Shown here piece after piece: positions 43,397-52,114 of a stretch of DNA of 64,000 nt. The notes under the pieces are model-generated. The model worked only from the letters and a program-made list of their open reading frames with translations, ran no database searches and was not told the DNA's origin. This stretch comes from Streptomyces monashensis (GTDB taxonomy: Bacteria > Actinomycetota > Actinomycetes > Streptomycetales > Streptomycetaceae), in contig NZ_MLYO01000032.1 in NCBI RefSeq assembly GCF_001866665.1, positions 62,001 to 126,000 on the forward strand. The letters run 5' to 3'. The translations under genes and the position numbers were made by a program. Position 1 is the stretch's first letter. Each line of letters starts with the position of its first letter.

Positions 43397-44232
43397 GGTG
43401 CGCTGTCCTCCATCACTTGCTCAATGAACGCCACCGAGTCCTGGGGCGAAAGGGCCACGTCCCGAAGTGCATCGTAGGACAACCTGAGTTGTTCGACTTC
43501 CCTTGCGTCCTCCAGCAGTTCACCACTCTTGCTGCTCTCCACCCAGACCGCTGTGGTCCCGTCGAGGCCCCGGAGAAAGGCGACCAGTCCGCCGAGGAGA
43601 TCATGCAACCCCACCGAGTACGGCAGAACCTGGACAGCCACGTGCGGCTGGGACGCCATTTCGACGATGTGGGCAAGTTGTCCACGCCATTCCCCGGCGT
43701 CCAGGAGTGGCCGTCGCAGGACCGCCTCGTCGATGATCGCCCGCAGGTGTGGAGGCGACTCGCACAGCAGCAGCTCCTGCCTGCTCATGCGGCCGACAAG
43801 CTGTTCTTCCAACTCCGGGACCTGGCTGGGGAGATGCGGCGTCGACCAGAACAACGCCTTCGCGTACGCCTCGGTCTGAAACATGCCGTGCAGGAAGCTC
43901 CCCGCATAGTGCTCGATGACCACGGCTTCCGCCTCAAGCTCCATGTACCGCACGTACTTGTCGCGGAACACGGTCTCCTGCTTGGCGATCTCCCACAACC
44001 GCATCAGCAGCGGCTTCGTCCCGTAGACCACGTCGAGCGCCTCGATGATCTCGGGTCCGCCGAGGGTCTTGCCCCGCTCCAGACTGTGCAGTTGCGAGTG
44101 GTCCCACCCGACCTTGCCGGCCAGCTCCCGCAGGGACCAGCCGGACTCGGTGCGCAGCCGGGCCAGCTCGATGGCAAGCACCACGCGGGGTGATTGGTGA
44201 CCCGATCCCGGGATCGGTTTCCGTGGTGGCAT
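43372..44232 (-). CDS. XRE-family regulator, HTH plus DUF5753
   Basis: 286 residues. HTH WSLRELAGKVGWDHSQLHSLERG (about 30-55), DUF5753 with FLHGMFQTEAYAKALF and VQVLPYSVGLHDLLGG. ATG 44232 follows GGAGGGG. Tandem with the DUF397 gene; unlike the 13.4-kb cluster there is no ATPase gene on the other side. The 350-base region to XPB contains an inverted repeat and CGAACATA, a word also found upstream of the first XRE gene. Confidence 0.92.
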   Translation of the reverse strand: MPPRKPIPGSGHQSPRVVLAIELARLRTESGWSLRELAGKVGWDHSQLHSLERGKTLGGPEIIEALDVVYGTKPLLMRLWEIAKQETVFRDKYVRYMELEAEAVVIEHYAGSFLHGMFQTEAYAKALFWSTPHLPSQVPELEEQLVGRMSRQELLLCESPPHLRAIIDEAVLRRPLLDAGEWRGQLAHIVEMASQPHVAVQVLPYSVGLHDLLGGLVAFLRGLDGTTAVWVESSKSGELLEDAREVEQLRLSYDALRDVALSPQDSVAFIEQVMEDSAPCDPLAST

Positions 44233-44532
44233 CGCGCGCCCCTCCGCCAACGGCCGACAGTCCGCCAGTGACCTCCTGCTCACAATAAGTGAACAACGGC
44301 CGGGCAGCCCCCAGAAAGAACCGTCCAGATCCATGACGTAGCCGGCAAGTCAGCCAAGGCCTCCTCGGCCTGCCTGATCTATCGAGGCCCCGCGAGAAGC
44401 CGGAGACATCGATGTCTTCAGAAGCCGTCTCGTCCATTTCACGCGATGGGCGAACATAGATAGCGGCGCGCATCCCCGGCGCGCTGGCCGGTACGCCCTT
44501 CCGGCGCCGGGCACGGGGCATGGCCCGAGCGG

Positions 44533-44553
44533 TGACAGGTGCAGTGTCTGTCA
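44533..44553. promoter_or_regulatory. Inverted repeat TGACAG-N9-CTGTCA upstream of XPB
   Basis: Perfect 6-base arms 30 bases upstream of the XPB start. It is the only clear symmetrical element in the 350-base gap 44233-44582 between divergent genes. Regulator unknown; damage or stress control would be plausible but is not shown. Confidence 0.4.
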
Positions 44554-44582
44554 CGCTGGAGATCCTATCCGTGGAGGTATGC

Positions 44583-46223
44583 GTGTCCTGCCTAATCGTC
44601 CAGTCCGACAAGACCCTGCTCCTGGAAGTCGACCACGAGCGGGCCGACGACTGTCGGCGGGCCATCGCGCCGTTCGCCGAGCTGGAGCGGGCGCCGGAAC
44701 ACATCCACACCTACCGGGTCACGCCGCTCGGGCTGTGGAACGCGCGGGCGGCCGGGCACGACGCCGAGCAGGTCGTGGACGCGCTCGTGCAGTACAGCCG
44801 GTATCCGGTGCCGCACGCGCTGCTGGTCGACATCGCCGAGACCATGGACCGCTACGGCCGGCTGACCCTGTCCAAGCACCCCACGCACGGACTGGTCCTC
44901 ACCAGCACCGACCGGCCCGTGCTGGAGGAGGTGCTGCGGTCCAAGCGGATCGTCCCGCTGGTGGGCGCCCGGATCGACCCGGACACCGTCGCCGTGCACC
45001 CCTCCGAGCGCGGGCAGATCAAGCAGGTGCTGCTGAAGCTGGGCTGGCCGGCCGAGGACCTCGCCGGGTACGTCGACGGCGAGGCGCACCCGATCGAGCT
45101 GCTGGAGGACGGCTGGGCGCTGCGGCCGTACCAGAAGCAGGCCGTGGAGAACTTCTGGCACGGCGGCAGCGGTGTGGTCGTGCTGCCGTGCGGTGCCGGA
45201 AAGACGCTGGTCGGGGCCGGGTCGATGGCTCAGGCGAAGTCGACGACGCTGATCCTGGTCACGAACACCGTCTCGGCCCGGCAGTGGAAGCACGAGCTGG
45301 TGAAGCGGACCTCGCTGACCGAGGACGAGATCGGCGAGTACAGCGGGACGCGCAAGGAGATCCGCCCGGTCACCATCGCCACCTACCAGGTGCTGACGAC
45401 ACGGCGGAAGGGCGTCTACCCGCACCTGGAGCTCTTCGACTCCCGGGACTGGGGCCTGATCGTCTATGACGAGGTGCATCTGCTGCCCGCTCCCGTCTTC
45501 AAGTTCACCGCCGATCTTCAGGCGCGGCGGCGGCTGGGGCTGACGGCCACGCTGGTGCGCGAGGACGGCCGGGAGTCGGACGTGTTCTCGCTGATCGGGC
45601 CGAAGCGGTTCGACGCGCCCTGGAAGGAGATCGAGGCGCAGGGGTACATCGCGCCCGCCGACTGCGTCGAGGTGCGGGTCAACCTGACCGACTCGGAGCG
45701 GCTCGCGTACGCCACCGCCGAGACGGAGGAGAAGTACCGCTTCTGTGCGACGACGGACACCAAGCGGAAGGTCACCGAGGCGATCGTGCGCCGGTTCGCC
45801 GGGCAGCAGATCCTCGTCATCGGGCAGTACATCGACCAACTCGACGAGCTGGGCGAGCACTTGAACGCGCCGGTCATCAAGGGCGAGACCTCCAACGCCC
45901 AGCGCGAGAAGCTCTTCGACGCCTTCCGCGAGGGCGAGATCAGCGTGCTGGTCGTCTCGAAGGTCGCGAACTTCTCCATCGACCTGCCGGAGGCGACGGT
46001 CGCCGTCCAGGTGTCGGGCACGTTCGGGTCGCGGCAGGAGGAGGCGCAGCGGCTGGGGCGTGTGCTGCGGCCCAAGGCCGACGGCCATCAGGCGCACTTC
46101 TACTCGGTGGTCGCCCGCGACACGATCGACCAGGACTTCGCCGCCCACCGCCAGCGCTTCCTGGCGGAACAGGGCTACGCCTACCGCATCGTGGACGCGG
46201 ACGAGATCCTCGCGGGGGGCTGA
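44583..46223 (+). CDS. XPB/RAD25-like DNA repair helicase
   Basis: 546 residues. An N-terminal XPB-type domain (LIVQSDKTLLLEVDH) precedes two RecA folds: Walker A LPCGAGKTLVGAGS, Walker B YDEVHLLPA, LTATLVREDG, and motif VI EEAQRLGRVLRPK. A 3'-5' superfamily-2 helicase that opens damaged DNA; archaeal XPB works with the nuclease Bax1. GTG 44583 lies 5 bases after GGAGG. Bacterial role unclear; the gene upstream at 40602 is its probable partner. Confidence 0.94.
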   Translation: MSCLIVQSDKTLLLEVDHERADDCRRAIAPFAELERAPEHIHTYRVTPLGLWNARAAGHDAEQVVDALVQYSRYPVPHALLVDIAETMDRYGRLTLSKHPTHGLVLTSTDRPVLEEVLRSKRIVPLVGARIDPDTVAVHPSERGQIKQVLLKLGWPAEDLAGYVDGEAHPIELLEDGWALRPYQKQAVENFWHGGSGVVVLPCGAGKTLVGAGSMAQAKSTTLILVTNTVSARQWKHELVKRTSLTEDEIGEYSGTRKEIRPVTIATYQVLTTRRKGVYPHLELFDSRDWGLIVYDEVHLLPAPVFKFTADLQARRRLGLTATLVREDGRESDVFSLIGPKRFDAPWKEIEAQGYIAPADCVEVRVNLTDSERLAYATAETEEKYRFCATTDTKRKVTEAIVRRFAGQQILVIGQYIDQLDELGEHLNAPVIKGETSNAQREKLFDAFREGEISVLVVSKVANFSIDLPEATVAVQVSGTFGSRQEEAQRLGRVLRPKADGHQAHFYSVVARDTIDQDFAAHRQRFLAEQGYAYRIVDADEILAGG

Positions 46224-46230
46224 GCCGGGG

Positions 46231-46413
46231 TTACTTACGGCGTATGCCCGCTTCCTCGCCGTACTCGCCGAAGATCACGACGCTGACCGCCGCTTCCGCG
46301 AAGACCTTGAGGGCGCGCAGGGCGTTGCCGATCGGGTGGTGATGGGGGCCGTCCGTGGCGGTGGCGCCGGACGGGGGCCGGGCGGGGGCCGGGGAGATGG
46401 ATGCTGCGCTCAT
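46231..46413 (-). CDS. Small hypothetical protein
   Basis: 60 residues: Pro/Ser/Ala-rich start, HHHP in the middle, a helix NALRALKVFAEAAVSVVIFGEYGEEAG and a basic end. ATG 46413 has GGAGA close by. Convergent with XPB by 7 bases. No family recognised; hydrophobic helix may associate with membrane or a partner. Confidence 0.6.
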   Translation of the reverse strand: MSAASISPAPARPPSGATATDGPHHHPIGNALRALKVFAEAAVSVVIFGEYGEEAGIRRK

Positions 46414-46524
46414 GTCTCCATGGTGGCTCTGCGGGCATAAGACCCGCATCGGTCTCCAGAGCCAATTCCGGATGCCCCGGAGTAGGCCCCCGGGTGGACT
46501 CCGCCCCCTGCTCCAGGGATCACG

Positions 46525-46540
46525 TGTCCCCTAGGGGACA
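46525..46540. promoter_or_regulatory. Perfect 16-bp palindrome TGTCCCCTAGGGGACA near the HelD-like promoter
   Basis: It lies 140 bases before the gene start and about 35 bases upstream of a TAAAAT -10-like box (46574-46579), so probably at or just upstream of the promoter. It is not the rifampicin-associated element that I recall for HelR genes (GGGGCTTGC-type), so another regulator is implied. Confidence 0.5.
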
Positions 46541-46679
46541 GAAATTCATTGGCGCTCGTCTCCCCGCCCCGACTAAAATCTCCTCTCTTGCCCGCCTCCC
46601 CTCAGCGGAGTGCCGCCGCCCGGTCGGTAACCGTGCGGCATCGTCGTAGCCACCCAGCAGGTCTACCGGAGGCACCCCC

Positions 46680-48770
46680 TTGTCCACGCCCGCCCAAGAG
46701 CCGCTCGACGCCCCGTCCGCCGCCCCGCTCGACGACCCGCTCGCCCGGGAGCGCGCCCATCTGGCGTCCTCCCGTGCCGCGCTGCGCGCCATGCGCGAGG
46801 ACGTGGAGGCGCTGGACATCAAGGACGTCGCCGCGAACTGGGTCAACGCCCAGGTGCTGGCCCGCCAGATCGACGACCGGATCAGGGCGCTGGCCGACCT
46901 GAGCGACACCCCGCTGTTCTTCGGCAGGCTGGACTACCTCCACGCGCCGGGTGCGGACCGGGCCGAGGGCGCGGAGGGCGAGCAGTTCTACATCGGGCGC
47001 CGGCATGTGCACGACCACGACGGCGACCCCATGGTCATCGACTGGCGCGCCCCGGTCTCGCAGCCGTTCTACCGCGCCTCCAAGAAGGACCCGCTGGACG
47101 TCGGGCTGCGCCGTCGCTTCGGCTACACCGGCGGGGACCTCACGGCGTACGAGGACGAGCACCTGTCCGACCCGGAGGAGAGCGCGAAGACCAGCAGGCT
47201 CCTCCAGCAGGAGATCGAGCGGCCGCGCGTCGGTCCCATGCGGGACATCGTGGCCACCATCCAGCCCGAGCAGGACGAGATCGTCCGCTCCGGGCTGGGC
47301 GGCACCGTCTGCGTCCAGGGCGGGCCGGGCACCGGGAAGACCGCCGTCGGCCTGCACCGGGTCGCCTACCTCCTCTACGCCCACCGGGAGCGGCTGGCCC
47401 GCACCGGCACCCTCGTCATCGGGCCGAACAAGTCCTTCCTGCACTACATCGAGCAGGTCCTCCCGGCGCTGGGCGAGCTGGCGGTGCAGCAGGCCACGGT
47501 GGACGACCTGGTGGCGCACGTGGAGGTGCGCGGCGCGGACGAGGCGGCGGCGGCCGTGGTCAAGGGCGACGCCCGGATGGCCGAGGTGCTGCGCCGGGCG
47601 CTGTACGCGCACGTGAGCATGCCGACGGAACCGGTCGTGGTGGTGCGCGGCTCCCGGCGCTGGCGCGTACCGGCGCACGAACTGGAAGACGTCGTACGGG
47701 AGTTGCTGGAGCGGGACATCCGGTACGGCGCCGCCCGCGAGGCGCTGCCGCAGCGGATCGCGCACGCGGTGCTGGTGCAGATGGAGCGGGCCGGTGAGGC
47801 GCCGGACGACCGGGTGCAGGACGCGGTGGCCCGCAACAGCGCGGTCAAGGCGGCCGTGAAGGCTCTCTGGCCGGTCGTCGACCCGGCGAAGCTCGTCCTG
47901 CGCCTGCTGACGGACGCCGACTTCCTCGCCGAGCACGCCGAGGGGATCCTCGACGAGGACGAGCAGAAGACGATCCTGTGGGACAGGCCGGTGCGCAGCG
48001 TGAAGTCGGCCCGGTGGTCGTCGGCGGACGCGGTGCTGGTCGACGAGGCGGCCGACCTGATCCAGCGCACCCATTCGCTCGGCCATGTCGTGCTGGACGA
48101 GGCGCAGGACCTGTCCCCGATGCAGTACCGCTCGGTGGGCCGCCGCTGCACCACCGGCAGCGCGACCGTCCTCGGCGACCTGGCCCAGGGCACGACCCCG
48201 TGGGCGACCCGGAGTTGGGACGAGGCGCTGGCCCACCTCGGCAAGCGCGAGGGCGTGATCGAGGAGCTGACGGCCGGTTTCCGTGTGCCGACGGACGTCA
48301 TCACGTACGCCTCCCGGCTCCTGCCGCACATCGCGCCCGGCCTCACCCCGGTCGCCTCGGTCCGTGAGAACCCGGGCTTCTTCGAGGTCCGCGCGATCAC
48401 GGACGCCGCCGAAGTCGTGGCCGCGTGCGAGGAGTTGCTGGGCAACGAGGGCTCGACGGGCCTGATCGCCGCCGACGCCCGGATCCCGGCCCTGGCCGAG
48501 GCCCTGACGGCGGCGGGGATCGCGTATCTCGCCCCCGGCGAGGAAACCACCCGCGAGACCCGCCTCACCCTGGTCCCGGCCTCCCTCGCCAAGGGCCTGG
48601 AGTACGACTACGTCGCCCTGGACGAGCCCCAGGCGGTGGTGGACGGCGAGCCGGACGAACGGACGGGTCTGCGGCGGCTGTACGTGGCGCTCACGCGAGC
48701 CGTGTCCGGGCTGATCGTGACGCACGCGGCACCGGTGCCTGCGCAACTCGCTGAGAAGAACGATGAGTAG
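46680..48770 (+). CDS. HelD/HelR-like RNA polymerase-associated superfamily-1 helicase
   Basis: 696 residues. Walker A GGPGTGKTAVGLHRVAYLLY, Walker B VVLDEAQDLSPMQYR, AGFRVPTDV and LVPASLAKGLEYDYVALD at the C-terminus. A coiled N-terminal arm (about 20-75) precedes DYLHAPGAD. This is the layout of HelD, which releases stalled RNA polymerase; some Streptomyces copies (HelR) confer rifamycin tolerance. TTG 46680 is backed by GGAGG. Whether this copy acts on rifamycins is unknown. Confidence 0.92.
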   Translation: MSTPAQEPLDAPSAAPLDDPLARERAHLASSRAALRAMREDVEALDIKDVAANWVNAQVLARQIDDRIRALADLSDTPLFFGRLDYLHAPGADRAEGAEGEQFYIGRRHVHDHDGDPMVIDWRAPVSQPFYRASKKDPLDVGLRRRFGYTGGDLTAYEDEHLSDPEESAKTSRLLQQEIERPRVGPMRDIVATIQPEQDEIVRSGLGGTVCVQGGPGTGKTAVGLHRVAYLLYAHRERLARTGTLVIGPNKSFLHYIEQVLPALGELAVQQATVDDLVAHVEVRGADEAAAAVVKGDARMAEVLRRALYAHVSMPTEPVVVVRGSRRWRVPAHELEDVVRELLERDIRYGAAREALPQRIAHAVLVQMERAGEAPDDRVQDAVARNSAVKAAVKALWPVVDPAKLVLRLLTDADFLAEHAEGILDEDEQKTILWDRPVRSVKSARWSSADAVLVDEAADLIQRTHSLGHVVLDEAQDLSPMQYRSVGRRCTTGSATVLGDLAQGTTPWATRSWDEALAHLGKREGVIEELTAGFRVPTDVITYASRLLPHIAPGLTPVASVRENPGFFEVRAITDAAEVVAACEELLGNEGSTGLIAADARIPALAEALTAAGIAYLAPGEETTRETRLTLVPASLAKGLEYDYVALDEPQAVVDGEPDERTGLRRLYVALTRAVSGLIVTHAAPVPAQLAEKNDE

Positions 48771-48812
48771 GGTGCTGCTCCGTTCCGCCACGTCCCCATG
48801 GAAAGGCCTCCG

Positions 48813-49475
48813 TTGAGCACACCGCCGTCCCCGCATCCCGGTTACCCGCAGGCGCCGGGGCCGTACCAGCAGCAGCCGGGTGCGTACCCGCAGCAGCCGG
48901 GTGCGTACCCGCAGCAGCCGGGTCCCTACCAGCAGGCCCCCGGGCCGTACGCGCAGGCGCCCGGGGCGTACCAGCAGCCGGCCCCGGCGCCGTACCAGCC
49001 CCAGCAGGCGCCCGGCGCCTACGGTCAGCCCCGGGCGCCGTACCAGCAGGGACCTTTCGACTACAGCCAGCAGGCGCCCGCCGGGCCCGGCTGCGACGTG
49101 TGCGGGGCCGGGCCGGCCACACGGGTGACGATCCGTGGCCACCAGGGCTTCCTGATCGTGATGCGGAACCTGTGGCGGAAGGGCACCTTCTGCCAGACCT
49201 GCGCGCTCGCCGTGTTCCGCAAGATGCAGTCGGACACGATGGTGCAGGGCTGGTGGGGCCCGATGTCGATGATCATCACGCCCATCACGCTGCTGATCAA
49301 CCTCTTCGCCCTGTCCAAGATCCGCAAGATCCCCCCGCCGATGGCCGCCATGGGCCCCGGCCTGGACCCGGGCAAGCCGGTCCTGCGCCGCCCGGCGGGC
49401 ATGTTCGGCCTGCTGCCGCTGAGCGCGTTCGCGCTCGTGTTCCTGTTCGTCCTGGTCGCGATCGCGGCAGGGTGA
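48813..49475 (+). CDS. Pro/Gln/Tyr-repeat membrane protein with paired Cys motifs
   Basis: 220 residues from TTG 48813 (AAAGG upstream; ATG 48798 has none). Residues 1-95 are PGAYPQQ/PGPYQQ-type repeats, disordered. Then CDVCGAG and FCQTCALA form a possible four-Cys zinc ribbon, followed by two membrane helices (SMIITPITLLINLFALS and LLPLSAFALVFLFVLVAIA). Unknown function; similar repeat-plus-helix proteins are common in Streptomyces. Follows helD by 43 bases. Confidence 0.8.
   Translation: MSTPPSPHPGYPQAPGPYQQQPGAYPQQPGAYPQQPGPYQQAPGPYAQAPGAYQQPAPAPYQPQQAPGAYGQPRAPYQQGPFDYSQQAPAGPGCDVCGAGPATRVTIRGHQGFLIVMRNLWRKGTFCQTCALAVFRKMQSDTMVQGWWGPMSMIITPITLLINLFALSKIRKIPPPMAAMGPGLDPGKPVLRRPAGMFGLLPLSAFALVFLFVLVAIAAG
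48859..48921 (+). repeat. 21-bp tandem repeat inside the Pro/Gln/Tyr-rich coding region
   Basis: Two exact copies (48880-48900, 48901-48921) of a 21-base unit coding PGAYPQQ-type heptads, preceded by one diverged copy (48859-48879). In-frame units suggest copy number can change by slippage without breaking the gene. Confidence 0.8.
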
Positions 49476-49495
49476 CGCGGTGGGCGGGGCCGGTC

Positions 49496-50197
49496 CTACT
49501 CCCCGTCCACCACCCTCCGCCACTCCCGCACGGCCTCCTCGGAAACGGGCCCGGCCCAACCCGCGGAGCGGGCCGCGCCGCCGATGTGGAACGCGTCGAT
49601 CCCCGCGTTCCGCAGCGGGCGGACGTGCTCCAGGCGCAGCCCGCCGCCGACCAGGACCGTCTGGTCGTACCCGGGCTCGCCACGGCGGCCCGCCTCCGCG
49701 ACCAGCGTGGGCAGCCCCTCGTCCACGCCGGCGGCGGCGCCCGCCGTGAGGTAGGCGTCCAGGCCGGGCAGGTCGGCGAGTTGTTTGCGCAGGGCGTCGC
49801 GGTCGGCGGCGTGGTCGATCGCCCGGTGGAAGGTCCAGGCGCAGCCGTCCAGGGCGGCGACCACCCGCTCCACCGCCGCCAGGTCCACCGCGCCGTCCGC
49901 GTCGAGGAAGCCGAGCACGAACTGGTCGGCCCCCGCCTCCCGCAGCTCGCCCGCCGCCCGGACCAGAGCGGCGACGTCCTCGGCGGCGCCCGCCGCGAAC
50001 CCGTCCGACAGCCGCAGCATCACGCGCAGGTCGATGTCGACGGCGGCCCGGATCCCGGCGACGGTGGCGGTCGCGGGGGTGAGCCCGTCGGCCGCCATCT
50101 CGGTGACCAGCTCCAGGCGATCCGCGCCTCCGGCCTGGGCGGCGACCGCGTCCGCCACGTCGAGCGCGATCACCTCCAGGACTGCACGCTTGCTCAT
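49496..50197 (-). CDS. cutC: CutC-family copper homeostasis protein
   Basis: 233 residues, TIM-barrel CutC fold: LEVIALDVADAVAAQAGGADRLELV at the start, GLTPATATV, MLRLSDGF and the His of FHRAIDHAADRD. CutC has been linked to copper tolerance, but its biochemical role is disputed. ATG 50197 has GGGGTG upstream. A DasR-like site lies 52 bases upstream. Confidence 0.92.
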   Translation of the reverse strand: MSKRAVLEVIALDVADAVAAQAGGADRLELVTEMAADGLTPATATVAGIRAAVDIDLRVMLRLSDGFAAGAAEDVAALVRAAGELREAGADQFVLGFLDADGAVDLAAVERVVAALDGCAWTFHRAIDHAADRDALRKQLADLPGLDAYLTAGAAAGVDEGLPTLVAEAGRRGEPGYDQTVLVGGGLRLEHVRPLRNAGIDAFHIGGAARSAGWAGPVSEEAVREWRRVVDGE

Positions 50198-50248
50198 GGC
50201 ACCCCATTCATCGCGGCTACAGATCCAGGTTTCCAAGTACGGCTCTAG

Positions 50249-50262
50249 AGGTCTAGTCCAAT
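50249..50262. promoter_or_regulatory. DasR-responsive-element-like site AGGTCTAGTCCA
   Basis: Matches 10 of 12 positions of the dre core TGGTCTAGACCA bound by the amino-sugar regulator DasR. It is 52 bases upstream of cutC and 76 bases from the HD-hydrolase start. It could be incidental. Confidence 0.45.
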
Positions 50263-50337
50263 CCAAAGGGTACGCCCTGCCCCACCCCGTGGCCGACCGC
50301 ACGCGGCAATGAGCCACCCGCACGCCACAATGGGCCC

Positions 50338-50982
50338 ATGGCCGACCTCGACGCCCTGCGCCTCCGCTTCGCCCGCGCCCTGGAAGCCGCCCGCGCCCCC
50401 GGCGGCGGCCCCGACCCCGCGCCGTACGCCGACAACCTGCTCGCCCGCTGGCAGGAGCCGCAGCGCCGGTACCACACGGTGGCCCACCTGGCGGCGGTGC
50501 TCGACCACGTCGACGTCCTCGCGGACCACGCCGCCGACCCGGACGCCGTACGGCTGGCCGCCTGGTTCCACGACGCCGTCTACCTGCCCGAGCGCTCCGA
50601 GAACGAGGAGCGCTCGGCGCGGCTCGCCGAGCGCGCGCTCCCGGAGGCGGGGGTGTCACCGGAGAAGACCGCCGAGGTGGCCCGGCTGGTCCGGCTCACC
50701 GTCACGCACGACCCGTCCGGCGACGACCGCGACGGCCAGGTGCTGTGCGACGCGGACCTCGCGATCCTGGCCGCGCCCCCGTCGGCGTACGCCGCCTACA
50801 CCGCCGAGGTGCGCGAGGAGTACCACTTCGTGCCGAACGACGCCTTCCGGGACGGCCGCTGCGCGATCCTGCGCCAACTCCTCGCACTGCCACGCCTGTT
50901 CCACACCCCCTACGGCCGGGAGCACTGGGAGGCCACGGCCCGCTACAACCTCGGATCCGAGCTGGAATTGCTGTCGACCTGA
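50338..50982 (+). CDS. HD-domain metal-dependent phosphohydrolase
   Basis: 214 residues. Metal ligands are visible as YHTVAHL, AAWFHDAVY and LCDADLAIL. Such proteins hydrolyse nucleotide or other phosphate esters; substrate unknown. ATG 50338 is preceded by CACAAT at 6 bases, a possible leaderless -10. Next gene follows after 28 bases but has its own -10. Confidence 0.87.
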   Translation: MADLDALRLRFARALEAARAPGGGPDPAPYADNLLARWQEPQRRYHTVAHLAAVLDHVDVLADHAADPDAVRLAAWFHDAVYLPERSENEERSARLAERALPEAGVSPEKTAEVARLVRLTVTHDPSGDDRDGQVLCDADLAILAAPPSAYAAYTAEVREEYHFVPNDAFRDGRCAILRQLLALPRLFHTPYGREHWEATARYNLGSELELLST

Positions 50983-50997
50983 GCCGACGCTCCCGCC

Positions 50998-51003
50998 TAC
51001 AGT
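50998..51003 (+). promoter_or_regulatory. TACAGT -10 box, leaderless promoter of the MDMPI-GNAT gene
   Basis: Ends 7 bases before ATG 51011; no ribosome binding site. Confidence 0.5.
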
Positions 51004-51010
51004 GCGCCCC

Positions 51011-52114
51011 ATGCGAACGATCAGCGGGGATGACGTGAAGCGGGCCGTCGCGAGCTGCACGGCGGCGTTGCGGCAGGCGACGGACCGGGACTGGACGGCC
51101 GTCAAGGCGGGCCGGGTGGAGTGGAGTTGCCACGCCACCGCGTTCCACATCGCCGAGGACTGCCTGGGCTACGCGGGCAACCTCGCCGGACGCGCCCGGG
51201 ACGCGTACGTCCCCTTCGAGATCACCCTCGAAGAGGGCACCGACAACACCGGCCTGCTGCACGTGATCGAGACGACCGGCGCGCTGCTCGCCGCCACCGT
51301 CGACACCGCCCCGCCCGGCGTGCGCGCCTTCCACCCCTACCCGTTCCGCAGCGCCGACCGCGAGGGCTTCGCGGCGATGGGCATCGCCGAGGTGCTGCTG
51401 CACACCCACGACATCGCCGAGGGCCTCGGACTCTCCTACGCCCCGGACGAGGACCTGGTCGAGTCCGTCCTGACCTGCATCTTCCCGCAGGTCCAGCCCG
51501 GTCCCGCGCCCTGGCCGACCCTGCTGTGGGCCACCGGCCGGGGCGAGCTGCCCGGCCGCGCCCCGGTCACCGGCTGGCACTGGCACAACAACCTGGTCGT
51601 CCCGGCCGATCGGGTCGACCTGGTCGGCATCCGCCCGGCCGCCGCCCGCGATCTGCGCCTCGGGGGCGACGGCGGCTTCGACTGGATCGAGGGCGGCCCC
51701 TACGAGGGCACCCGGAGCGCGTCCGGCTCCCTGGTGAAGGCGTACGAAGCGGGCACGCACCGCCCGGAGTTCGGGGTCTTCGCCCTCGTCCGGCACGAGG
51801 ACGGCCGCGCGATCGGCGGCATGGGCTTCCACGGCGCCCCGAACGAGGGGGGCTGGGTCGAGGTCGGCTACGACCTCGCCGAGGGCGCCCGGGGACACGG
51901 CTACGCCACCGAGGCGCTGCGCGTCCTGACCGAGCGGGCGCTGGCCCGGGACGACGTCTCGGTCGTCGTCGCCACCATCGAGCACACCAACATCCCCTCG
52001 CAGCGGGTGGTCGCCCGGGCCGGCTTCACCCGGGCCACCCCGGAGGAGGAGCGGACCGCCCGGACCGAGCACGGCATGGAGGAGGGGCTCGGGCTCTACC
52101 TGCGCCGCGCCTGA
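51011..52114 (+). CDS. Fusion of DinB/MDMPI-like domain and GNAT acetyltransferase
   Basis: 367 residues. Residues 1-about 190 have the mycothiol-dependent maleylpyruvate isomerase/DinB pattern (WSCHATAFHIAEDCLGYAGNLAG, VLLHTHDIAEGLGLSY with histidines). Residues 195-367 are a RimJ/RimL-type GNAT domain (RPEFGVFALVRHEDGRAIGG, YDLAEGARGHGYATEALRV as acetyl-CoA loop, NIPSQRVVARAGF). The two are in one frame with a short linker. Possible links to mycothiol detoxification; no substrate known. The 3' end overlaps the convergent DUF4031 gene by 19 bases. Confidence 0.87.
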   Translation: MRTISGDDVKRAVASCTAALRQATDRDWTAVKAGRVEWSCHATAFHIAEDCLGYAGNLAGRARDAYVPFEITLEEGTDNTGLLHVIETTGALLAATVDTAPPGVRAFHPYPFRSADREGFAAMGIAEVLLHTHDIAEGLGLSYAPDEDLVESVLTCIFPQVQPGPAPWPTLLWATGRGELPGRAPVTGWHWHNNLVVPADRVDLVGIRPAAARDLRLGGDGGFDWIEGGPYEGTRSASGSLVKAYEAGTHRPEFGVFALVRHEDGRAIGGMGFHGAPNEGGWVEVGYDLAEGARGHGYATEALRVLTERALARDDVSVVVATIEHTNIPSQRVVARAGFTRATPEEERTARTEHGMEEGLGLYLRRA

